From positions 620,001-684,000 of the forward strand of contig NZ_JAIRDQ010000001.1 of the NCBI RefSeq assembly GCF_021458635.1: a stretch of DNA of 64,000 nucleotides, given 5' to 3'. The translations under genes were made by a program, and so were the position numbers. The notes under the pieces were generated by a model, which was not told the origin of the DNA, searched no databases, and saw nothing but the letters and a program-made list of their open reading frames with translations. The DNA comes from Bradyrhizobium monzae (GTDB lineage Bacteria; Pseudomonadota; Alphaproteobacteria; Rhizobiales; Xanthobacteraceae). Below, one piece after another: positions 23,701 through 30,580 of the stretch; position 1 is the first letter of the stretch, and each line of letters begins with the position of its first letter.

Positions 23701-25146
23701 CTACTCCTGGGCGGCGGGTTCCGCCTCCTCTGTCGCAGGCGGCTGCGGCGCCGGAGCCACCCGCGGCCGAACCCCGGGCGGCGGACGGCGCGGACCGGTG
23801 CCGGCGGCCCGGTTGGCCTCGGCCAGCCGCGCTTCCCGTTCCCCGTCCTTCACCCGTGCCCGCTCGCGGTAGCGGGCCAGCGAGCCCGCGGCGGCGGAAC
23901 TCGCCCTGCCCCAGATGCCGACCAATTGGCCCGCGACCCGCCCGGTGGGGCCGCCGGCCCAAACCAGCTCGAACGGCGAGAACAGCCTCCAGCGCTCGTC
24001 GCCCCACAGGATGCTGCGCGCGATCAGCTGCCCGGCCATGGCGGAGGTATTCATGCCCTGGCGGCCGAACCCGCTCGCCACCCACAGGCCTTTGCGCAGT
24101 TGGCCGATCTGCGGCATGCCATGCACGGTCTGGCCGGTGGCACCGCCGAACGTCTCGGTGATCTCGACATTGCCGAGCTGCGGGAAGATCGTGCGGATCC
24201 GACGCCCGACGCGACCTGCAAAGCGCTGCGGCCGCGCCGCCCACGTGGTCTCGGGGCTCTCCCACATCAGGCGATCACCATCGACGATGCGGAAATGATC
24301 GACGCCATCGGAATCCATCACCGATCCCTTGAAGCCGATGACCTCGTGCACCCGCCCGCCAAGCGGCGCGGTGATACCGGCGTAGCGCCAGACCGGCAGC
24401 AGCGTCTCCGACAGCCGCCGCAAGGGCGCGCCGAGATGGATGTTGCCGGCGAGCACGATGTGCGTCGCACGCAGCCGCGCCGACGGCGTGACGATACGCT
24501 TGCGAATGCCGGAATGGTCGATGCTGACGACCGGCGTATCCTCGAAGATGCGGGCACCGGCCCGCCGCGCCAGCGCGGCCAGGCCATGCACATATTTGCG
24601 ACCATCGACCTGGAACGCCTTGGGATAGTAGACGCCGTGGAAGTAACGATCGGTCTTGAGCGCCTCGCGGACGCGATCGACCTGCCAGCCCTCGGCCTCG
24701 GTGTCGAAATCCTCGTTCAGCATCTGAAGCCGGCTGATCAGGCGGTCGCCGGCATCGACATTGGAGACCTCCAGCACGCCGTCGGTAAGGCCGATGCCCG
24801 GCATGTTCTCTTCGGTGGCGTTGGCCCGGACGAACTCGGCGCCCTCCTTCGAGAGCGTCCACAATTCGCTGGCGTCCTCGAAGCCGATGCGCTCGATCAG
24901 CTCGGTGAGCGGCAGCGCGAAGCCCGGCGTCACGGCGCCAAGCTGGTTGCCCGAGGCGTTCCAGCCGATATGACGGCCCTCGAGCACCGCGACGCTGGCC
25001 CCGAGCCGGGCCGCCTCCAGCGCAATGGAGAGGCCGGCAAGCCCCGCTCCGATCACGCAAATGTCGGCGTCGAGATCGAACGACAGCCGCGCACGTTCAC
25101 GAAAGCCGGCTTCTTCCTGGGACACGCTTGTGAAAGTCTCGCTCAT
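23701..25146 (-). CDS. FAD-dependent oxidoreductase (DAO family)
   Basis: A 481-residue flavoprotein of the D-amino-acid oxidase/glycine oxidase type. The FAD-binding Rossmann motif (DADICVIGAGLAGLSIALEAARLG) starts near residue 27, followed by the LEGRHIGWNASGNQLG segment typical of the PuuB/OrdL-like branch. Near the C-terminal end of the catalytic part is a conserved GFGRQGMNTSAMAGQLIA region. Such enzymes oxidise amines or amino acids. The last 60 or so residues are a proline/alanine/arginine-rich tail, which the family normally lacks. The gene stands alone, with SixA divergent on the other side. The substrate is unknown. Confidence 0.85.
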   Translation of the reverse strand: MSETFTSVSQEEAGFRERARLSFDLDADICVIGAGLAGLSIALEAARLGASVAVLEGRHIGWNASGNQLGAVTPGFALPLTELIERIGFEDASELWTLSKEGAEFVRANATEENMPGIGLTDGVLEVSNVDAGDRLISRLQMLNEDFDTEAEGWQVDRVREALKTDRYFHGVYYPKAFQVDGRKYVHGLAALARRAGARIFEDTPVVSIDHSGIRKRIVTPSARLRATHIVLAGNIHLGAPLRRLSETLLPVWRYAGITAPLGGRVHEVIGFKGSVMDSDGVDHFRIVDGDRLMWESPETTWAARPQRFAGRVGRRIRTIFPQLGNVEITETFGGATGQTVHGMPQIGQLRKGLWVASGFGRQGMNTSAMAGQLIARSILWGDERWRLFSPFELVWAGGPTGRVAGQLVGIWGRASSAAAGSLARYRERARVKDGEREARLAEANRAAGTGPRRPPPGVRPRVAPAPQPPATEEAEPAAQE

Positions 25147-25256
25147 GTCGTTTTGTCAACGGAGCAATCTTCTTAAAGGACCAATCGGGCGCTTGTCACC
25201 TTGTCCTCAACCGGCGCCTGTAGATTATTCTGGACGTGGAACGATTCGAGAATGCC

Positions 25257-25793
25257 ATGCGCCGTTTGATGCTGCTGCGTCACGCCAAGACCGAGACTGA
25301 CGCGCCGAGCGGCCGCGACCAGGACCGCCGGCTCGACGACCGGGGCCAGCGGGATGCTGCCGAGATGGGCGACTGGATCGTCGCCCATCCGCCCGCGCCC
25401 GAACTGGTGCTGGTGTCGCACGCTGCCCGCGCCCGGCAGACCTGGGACATTGCCTGGCAGGCGATGAAGGACCGCGCCGCGGCGCCGCAGGTCGAGGTCC
25501 TGCCGGAACTCTACGGCGCCGATCCCGCGCAGATCCTCGAAACCATTCGCACTGCAACCGTCGCGACCAATCCCAGGCAATTGCTGCTGGTCGGGCACAA
25601 TCCGGGCATGCACGAGGCCGGCCTGATGCTGATGGGCAGCGGCGATCCGGCCGGTGCCAAGGCGCTTGCCGACAATCTTCCGACCGCGGGGCTTGCGATC
25701 CTCGACTTTGACGTCAAGGATTGGGGGCACGTGGCCTACCGCCGCGGCAAACTGGTGCTGTTCGTCAGCCCCAAGTTGCTTCGACTGCGATGA
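25257..25793 (+). CDS. sixA: SixA-type phosphohistidine phosphatase
   Basis: A 178-residue histidine phosphatase of the SixA branch. The catalytic LMLLRHAKTE motif lies at the N-terminus, with the nucleophilic histidine at residue 9. LVSHAARARQTW gives the second conserved region and LLLVGHNPGMHEAG holds the second catalytic histidine. SixA removes phosphate from histidine-phosphotransfer proteins; the locus has an Hpt protein at 55.7 kb, but there is no direct link. An upstream GTG (25236) would add seven residues; ATG at 25257 starts the conserved fold directly. The size is typical. Confidence 0.9.
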   Translation: MRRLMLLRHAKTETDAPSGRDQDRRLDDRGQRDAAEMGDWIVAHPPAPELVLVSHAARARQTWDIAWQAMKDRAAAPQVEVLPELYGADPAQILETIRTATVATNPRQLLLVGHNPGMHEAGLMLMGSGDPAGAKALADNLPTAGLAILDFDVKDWGHVAYRRGKLVLFVSPKLLRLR

Positions 25794-25849
25794 GACGCGC
25801 GGGCGCTGTCTCGACCGGTTGATCCAGCTTGGTCATTAGGGAGGCGCAG

Positions 25850-26275
25850 ATGTTCAAGTCCATTCTCGTGCCCATCGACCTCGCCGACACCGATCTGGCG
25901 AAGCCTGCGATCGCAACCGCGACGACGCTGTCCCAGAACTGGAGCGGGTCAGTCCGGCTGCTCAACGTTCTGCCGATGACGCCGGTGATGCTGGCCGAAT
26001 ACGTCCCGGCCGACTTCGACGAACAGCAGCGCCAGACCTCGGAAGAGGCGCTCGCCATCGTCGCGCGCGAATCCGGGATCGAGGCCTCCCACATCTCCAG
26101 CGTCGTGCGCCAGGGCGGCATCTATCACGAGATCCTGGAGGAAGCCGCGCACATGAAGGCCGATCTGATCGTGATGACCTCGCACCGGCCTGCGATGCGC
26201 ACCTATTTTCTCGGCTCGAACGCCGGGCATGTGGTGCGCTATGCGAAGTGCTCGGTGCTGGTGGTGAGGCACTGA
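25850..26275 (+). CDS. Universal stress protein (UspA family)
   Basis: A 141-residue single-domain Usp. It begins MFKSILVPIDLAD, the first strand with the conserved ILVP-D motif, and ends with the ATP-binding loop signature GSNAGHVVRYAKCSVLVVRH (G-x-x-A/V-x-x-V ... C-SVLVV). That motif marks the nucleotide-binding class. Expression is usually induced by growth arrest or stress. The ATG at 25850 has an excellent ribosome-binding site (AGGGAGG), so the upstream in-frame start is rejected. It follows sixA by 56 bp on the same strand and may share its transcript. Confidence 0.93.
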   Translation: MFKSILVPIDLADTDLAKPAIATATTLSQNWSGSVRLLNVLPMTPVMLAEYVPADFDEQQRQTSEEALAIVARESGIEASHISSVVRQGGIYHEILEEAAHMKADLIVMTSHRPAMRTYFLGSNAGHVVRYAKCSVLVVRH

Positions 26276-26289
26276 GCTCTCGCCACGAA

Positions 26290-26325
26290 CTCCGTCATTG
26301 CGAGGAGCTCATGCGACGAAGCAGT
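26290..26325 (+). repeat. Fragment of the CGTCATTGCGA dispersed repeat
   Basis: CGTCATTGCGAGGAGC followed by GCGACGAAGCAGT resembles a very common bradyrhizobial intergenic repeat. A related element lies at 38736-38808. Here only the left half is present, running directly into the next gene, so it may have supplied that gene's leader. Confidence 0.55.
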
Positions 26326-26817
26326 ATGGTCAAACACTCACCTCGGAGCAATGTCGTGAAGCAATGGTGGCGGAGATGGACCTACGAGGTCCCGCTCGCA
26401 ATCGGCGATGCGCTGTGGGAGGTGCTGGTCGTGCAATTCGCCGCGCTGCTGGACAGGCTGACGGTGCGGAAGGTCATCGCCTTCATCCCCATCGTCATCC
26501 TCATCGGCGCCTACTATCACAGCATCCCGATTCCGCCCGAGCTGATGCTGATCGGCGACTTCCTCGCCTATATCGACATCTTCTCGGTGCTGTTCCTGGT
26601 CGGCGTCCTGAGCCGCATCACGACGATTTTGTTCGTCGTCAAGCAAGCAGCGGCGCGCATCGCATCGCTCGCCGGCAGCGTCGTCGCGCACTTGCAGCGT
26701 CTCGATGTCCGGCATCGGCGCCAGCGCGGCGCTCCGACGCGGCCGCGCCGCAAGCCCGACCAGTCCGAGGACGATCGCGCTTATGGCGGCATGTGGGGCC
26801 AGGTCGCGTTGGCTTGA
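26326..26817 (+). CDS. Hypothetical two-helix membrane protein
   Basis: A 163-residue protein, not recognised. After a basic/aromatic N-terminus (KQWWRRWTYEVP) it has two hydrophobic stretches: residues about 47-66 (VIAFIPIVILIGAYYHSI) and about 76-102 (LIGDFLAYIDIFSVLFLVGVL). An arginine-rich cytoplasmic tail follows. The combination suggests a small inner-membrane protein. The start is uncertain: ATG 26326 is used here, but ATG 26311 lies inside the repeat fragment, and a GTG five residues after 26326 is also possible. Codon usage is normal for the window. Function unknown. Confidence 0.6.
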   Translation: MVKHSPRSNVVKQWWRRWTYEVPLAIGDALWEVLVVQFAALLDRLTVRKVIAFIPIVILIGAYYHSIPIPPELMLIGDFLAYIDIFSVLFLVGVLSRITTILFVVKQAAARIASLAGSVVAHLQRLDVRHRRQRGAPTRPRRKPDQSEDDRAYGGMWGQVALA

Positions 26818-26947
26818 TCGCGATCCGGACTCTGATCTCGTGCCCCGGACGCAGCGCAGACCTACTTCAGCGGTGCGCTGCAGAGCCGGGGCCCATGCAT
26901 CAGCATATCCTGTGGCTTCAGCGCGTCCGGGACACAGGCGATGGCGC

Positions 26948-27184
26948 TCACAGATACCGCGTCAGCTCGGCTTTGAACTGCCCGTAGACGGCGTCCTCGA
27001 TCTGGCTGCGGCTGATCCCGATGTCGCGCAAAGCGCGCTCGTCGAGCTCGTTGAGCGTCTTGACGGCGGAGCGGCGCTCCAGGCGGTCGAACAGGGCATA
27101 GGCGGCGTTGACGAGCGTGGCAAAAAATCCGCTCGACGAGGATGGGCGTAAACTCCGCCCGGCAGTTTGCGAGATCGTGGTCAT
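26948..27184 (-). CDS. DUF1127 family small protein
   Basis: A 78-residue protein with the DUF1127 domain at the C-terminal end: the block LNELDERALRDIGISRSQI followed by EDAVYG. Proteins of this kind are small arginine-rich regulators in alphaproteobacteria; some have been linked to RNA turnover, phosphate and stress physiology. The start at 27184 is chosen because GGAGAAGAAAC precedes it; the frame is open further upstream but that part is low-complexity. It is divergent from a MocR regulator over a 186-bp gap, so it may be a target of it. Confidence 0.82.
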   Translation of the reverse strand: MTTISQTAGRSLRPSSSSGFFATLVNAAYALFDRLERRSAVKTLNELDERALRDIGISRSQIEDAVYGQFKAELTRYL

Positions 27185-27320
27185 GTTTCTTCTCCGGCCG
27201 ATTGTCCCGCGCGGCGAAGCAGATGCCGTTGGCGCAAACGCTGCGAGCGTCTGCACCTCATTTGCCATCGGAATGCTCTCGCTATCCTCGGCTCAATCGC
27301 GGGCCTTGATGGAACTTAAA

Positions 27321-27370
27321 TGCTCCAGTACATTTCTCGGAGCAAGAAAAACATTGCTCTCGGTGCAATA
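27321..27370. promoter_or_regulatory. Direct and inverted repeats before the MocR gene
   Basis: CATTTCTCGGAGCAA (27331-27345) and CATTGCTCTCGGTGCAA (27352-27368) form an imperfect direct repeat about two helical turns apart. TGCTCC (27321-27326) and GGAGCA (27339-27344) add a dyad. MocR-type regulators commonly bind direct repeats at divergent promoters, so this is a reasonable candidate operator. It runs up to the start codon. Confidence 0.45.
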
Positions 27371-28714
27371 ATGTCCAAGTTCGAGTACGTGAAGCTTGCG
27401 GATGCCATTGCCGCAGATATCTCTAAAGGCACGTTAAGACCCGGCGACAGGCTGCCGCCGCAGCGCAATTTTGCCTATGACCGTGGCATTGCGGTCTCGA
27501 CCGCGAGCCGTGTTTATACGGAGCTGCTGCGCCGCGGGCTCGTGGTCGGCGAGGTCGGCCGTGGCACCTTCATCTCGGGCGACATCAGACGCGAGGTCGA
27601 GACCATCACCGAGCCGCGCGATGCGCGCATCGATTTCGAGGTCAACTATCCGCTGCTGCCGCAGCAATGGGCGATGATCGCCAAGAGCCTCGCCGGACTC
27701 GAGCGCGTCGATGCGCTGGAAGCCGTCCTGCGCTCGTCGACCAGCACCGGCACCAAGAGCGCACGCAACGCGGCCGCCGCCTATCTCGCGCGGAAAGACT
27801 TCACGCCGCAGGCCGAGCAGATCCTGTTCACCGCCAACGGCAAGCAATCGCTCGCGGCCGCGCTCGCGGCGCTGGTGCCGACCGGCGGCCGTTGCGGCGT
27901 CGAGGCGCTCACCTATCCCTACGTCAAGAGCATCGCCGCGCGGCTCGGCATCACGCTGGTGCCGATCCCGATGGACGAATATGGCGCGCGGCCGGACGCG
28001 ATCCAGAAGGCGCATCGCGAAGCGCATCTGTCGGCGCTGTATCTGCAGCCCATCATCCAGAATCCGCTCGGCGTCACCATGAACGCGACGCGGCGCGCCG
28101 ACATCATGCGCGTCGCCGAGAAGCTCGACCTCACCATCATCGAGGATGCCGTCTACGGCTTCCTCGCCGACGATACGCCGCTGGCGGCGCTCGGGCCGGA
28201 GCGCTGCATCGTGCTCGACAGCCTGTCAAAGAAAGTCGCACCGGGTCTTGCGCTCGGCATCCTCGTCGCGCCCCCACATTTGCGCGAGAGCGTGATGAGC
28301 GCGGTCCGCACCGGTGGCTGGATCGCCTCGGGCCATGCGCTCGCGTCCGGTCAGCGATTGATGGCCGACGGCACCGTCGCCGAGCTGACACGGCTCAAAC
28401 GGATCGACGCCGCACGCCGCCAGCAAACCGCGGCACGACTGCTCGCCGGTTACCAGATCGCCGCGGATGCGCGCTCCTATCATCTCTGGCTGACGCTGCC
28501 GCCGCACTGGCGCTCGCAGACATTCGTTGCTGCGGCGGCCCGGCGCGGCATCGCGCTGACGCCGTCCTCGACATTCGCGGTCGCGCACGGCCATGCCCCG
28601 AACGCGGTGCGGCTGGCGCTCGCCCCACCCTCGTTCGAGCAGCTCGATTCCGGCCTGCGCACGATCGTCTCGCTGCTCGGCACCAAGGAAGAGGATTTCG
28701 ACTCGACGGAGTAG
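27371..28714 (+). CDS. MocR-family regulator (GntR domain plus aminotransferase domain)
   Basis: A 447-residue fusion. Residues 1-70 are a GntR winged helix (KLADAIAADISKGTLRPGDRLPPQRNFAYDRG, then TASRVYTELLRRGLVVGEVGRGTFI). Residues about 100-447 are an aminotransferase class I domain: LFTANGKQSLAAALAAL, YLQPIIQNPLGVTM, EDAVYGFL and the PLP lysine in VLDSLSKKVAPGLALG. MocR proteins use PLP or a PLP-amino-acid adduct as effector. They control vitamin B6, GABA, taurine or transport genes. The only divergent neighbour is the DUF1127 gene. The ATG at 27371 begins directly with the domain. Confidence 0.92.
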   Translation: MSKFEYVKLADAIAADISKGTLRPGDRLPPQRNFAYDRGIAVSTASRVYTELLRRGLVVGEVGRGTFISGDIRREVETITEPRDARIDFEVNYPLLPQQWAMIAKSLAGLERVDALEAVLRSSTSTGTKSARNAAAAYLARKDFTPQAEQILFTANGKQSLAAALAALVPTGGRCGVEALTYPYVKSIAARLGITLVPIPMDEYGARPDAIQKAHREAHLSALYLQPIIQNPLGVTMNATRRADIMRVAEKLDLTIIEDAVYGFLADDTPLAALGPERCIVLDSLSKKVAPGLALGILVAPPHLRESVMSAVRTGGWIASGHALASGQRLMADGTVAELTRLKRIDAARRQQTAARLLAGYQIAADARSYHLWLTLPPHWRSQTFVAAAARRGIALTPSSTFAVAHGHAPNAVRLALAPPSFEQLDSGLRTIVSLLGTKEEDFDSTE

Positions 28715-28725
28715 CCCCTCGCCGG

Positions 28726-29325
28726 TCAGTGCTCCGGCCATTCCGCGATGAAACCCCTCGCCCTGTACGGCGCGATCTTGTCCCATTCGTGCAGCACGCG
28801 GCGACGGAATTCGGCGTCGGTATGCCAAAGCATGCGCGGCGTCGCAAAACTGTCGACGGTGAGCAGCAGCTTCGTCACCTCGGGCCAGTGCCGGTGCAAT
28901 GTCATCGGATAACGCCGCGCGGTCCAGGTGTTGCCGAGGCAGATCACGCTGCGGATATTGTGCAGTCCCAGCGCCGCATCGATGACCGGCAGCGACAACA
29001 TCACGTTCTCGCCGGTGTTCATCGCCGAATGCTCCTCGAGGATCCGGTCCGCCGGAATGCCCGCCTCGACCATCGCCGCCTTGATGATCGTGCATTCGGA
29101 TTGCTCCGAGCCGGGCGTCACGCCGCCGCTGACAATCGACCAGCGGAAAAAGCCCTCACGCCAGAGCCGCGCGGCGGTCTCCGCGCGGAGCGCAACGTCC
29201 TCACGGGTGCCGAACAGAAACAGCAAGTCGGCCGGCCGAAGCGGCGTATCGATCAGATGGGTGCGATTGATCTCGGCGATCTCGTCCGCCGTCGGCAGGC
29301 GCGCGCTGCGATCCGTGATTGTCAT
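28726..29325 (-). CDS. YdcF/DUF218 family protein
   Basis: A 199-residue DUF218 (YdcF/SanA/ElyC-type) protein, without a membrane anchor, so closest to cytoplasmic YdcF. Conserved features are PADLLFLFGTRED at the first strand, RLWREGFFRWSIVSGG, a region with ILEEHSAMNTGENVML, and VICLGNTWTARRYPMTLHRHWPEV. Relatives that sit in the membrane influence envelope synthesis; YdcF has been reported to bind S-adenosylmethionine. No catalytic role is established. It is transcribed alone and convergent with the MocR gene. Confidence 0.85.
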   Translation of the reverse strand: MTITDRSARLPTADEIAEINRTHLIDTPLRPADLLFLFGTREDVALRAETAARLWREGFFRWSIVSGGVTPGSEQSECTIIKAAMVEAGIPADRILEEHSAMNTGENVMLSLPVIDAALGLHNIRSVICLGNTWTARRYPMTLHRHWPEVTKLLLTVDSFATPRMLWHTDAEFRRRVLHEWDKIAPYRARGFIAEWPEH

Positions 29326-29391
29326 CGTGGCACGATGCGGGACCGGCGCGCAGCGGCGAAGTCAATTTTGATTGCGGCCGATTGCAACCAC

Positions 29392-29490
29392 TAAAGCGCG
29401 ATGAGATTAGGATGAATCGTCACCGCGCTTTAGGTTGTTGTTTGAGCATGATCTTTTCGGAAAACCGCTGCGCACTTTTCCGGATCATGC
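29392..29490. repeat. Dispersed palindromic repeat, family B
   Basis: TAAAGCGCG (29392-29400) pairs with CGCGCTTTA (29424-29432), and GCATGATC (29446-29453) pairs with GATCATGC (29483-29490). The two hairpins are adjacent. I recognise the combination from bradyrhizobial intergenic regions. It abuts the stop of the next reverse-strand gene, which it could help terminate. Confidence 0.7.
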
Positions 29491-29491
29491 T

Positions 29492-30079
29492 TCAGGGCAG
29501 CAAGCCGGCCGGCAGCCGATCGAAACTGTAGCTGCGCGGCTGGTTGCGCCGGACGAAGCCGCCGACCTGCCAGGCGAACAGTGCGGCGAAACCGAGGATG
29601 AACAGGACGCCGGCGAACTCGCCGATCATCAGCGCGCGGATCAACAACCCGGCCATCGCCACGGCCAGCACCGCGAGGAACGCCAGCACCGCCGCATAGG
29701 TCTTGCGACCAAGGCCGGCGGTCAGCTCGGCGCGGCTACCGGCCTTCGCCATGCGCGCGTGCAGCTCGCGGAGAAAATCGCGAAAGCCTCTGTCCTGCGG
29801 CGCCATCAACGCAGCAGTCTGCCAGCTCGTCGACAGGATCGCGATGCGACCGCCACTGGCACGGCTGACATCGGCGCGAAAGCGATGCTGCTGCATCGAG
29901 ACCGGGCGGAACGACAGCCGGATCGCACTGATCTCGTCGTAGCGCCAGACGCCCGAGCGGCCGGCGATGTGCCAGGACAATCCCTCATCGGTCAGCTCGA
30001 AGCGATGCGCCGAGCCGATCAGCGACGCCTTGTAGGCATAGCTCGTGACCGACCGGCCCTGCCCGTCCGAAACCTGCAT
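29492..30079 (-). CDS. Hypothetical membrane protein with two C-terminal helices
   Basis: A 195-residue protein. The first 110 residues are soluble and beta-rich (HRFELTDEGLSWHIAGRSG, WRYDEISAIRLSFRPVSM), resembling a PH-like fold. Two hydrophobic helices follow (about 127-148 and 154-173), and the protein ends in a short polar tail. The layout of an N-terminal domain and a helical hairpin suggests an inner-membrane protein with most of its mass in the cytoplasm. I recognise no family. It is divergent from the four-helix membrane protein at 30140. The ATG is well placed at the divergent spacer. Confidence 0.65.
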   Translation of the reverse strand: MQVSDGQGRSVTSYAYKASLIGSAHRFELTDEGLSWHIAGRSGVWRYDEISAIRLSFRPVSMQQHRFRADVSRASGGRIAILSTSWQTAALMAPQDRGFRDFLRELHARMAKAGSRAELTAGLGRKTYAAVLAFLAVLAVAMAGLLIRALMIGEFAGVLFILGFAALFAWQVGGFVRRNQPRSYSFDRLPAGLLP

Positions 30080-30139
30080 CTGTCAATCCCGTTCGCGATC
30101 GGCTTGCGCGATCGCCCTCCCCCATCCTACAAGCGAGGC

Positions 30140-30574
30140 ATGGCTGAGACGATCTATTTTCCGCGCCACCTGATTCTCGGGGCCGCCATGATCTCGGGCG
30201 TGCTGCTCGCGCTCGCGGTGCACATGCTTGGCGCGCGCTACGGGCTCGACCTCGGCGGCCTCTGGCGCTCGGACACGCATGAGTTCATGCCGACGGGCGC
30301 GGCGGTCGCCTGGTGGCTGATTGCGACCGTCGGATTCTCCGGCGGTTATTTCACGGCGACGTTGATGCAAAGCGCCGTCTCCGGCCAGATCCCGCAACGG
30401 ATGCGCCAATTCCTGATCGCGGTCGGCGTGCTCCTGCTCGCTGGCGCCGGACAAGCGGCCTCGGCGCCGAGCCCGATCCCGACCATTTCCGGCGTGCTCG
30501 CCGGCCTCGCGGCGCTGTGCCTCGGCGCCGTGATGGCGTTTTGCGGCGCGCATTTCGCGCTGCGCCGCGGCTAA
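30140..30574 (+). CDS. Hypothetical small integral membrane protein
   Basis: A 144-residue protein with four likely membrane helices (about residues 10-32, 54-78, 88-106 and 114-138) and very short loops. Nothing matches a family I know. It starts with MAETIYFPRH, with GCGAGG just before the ATG as a weak ribosome-binding site. It ends seven bases before the stop of the convergent MHYT-GGDEF-EAL gene. The pattern of hydrophobic segments and normal codon use support it as real. Confidence 0.65.
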   Translation: MAETIYFPRHLILGAAMISGVLLALAVHMLGARYGLDLGGLWRSDTHEFMPTGAAVAWWLIATVGFSGGYFTATLMQSAVSGQIPQRMRQFLIAVGVLLLAGAGQAASAPSPIPTISGVLAGLAALCLGAVMAFCGAHFALRRG

Positions 30575-30580
30575 GCGTTT

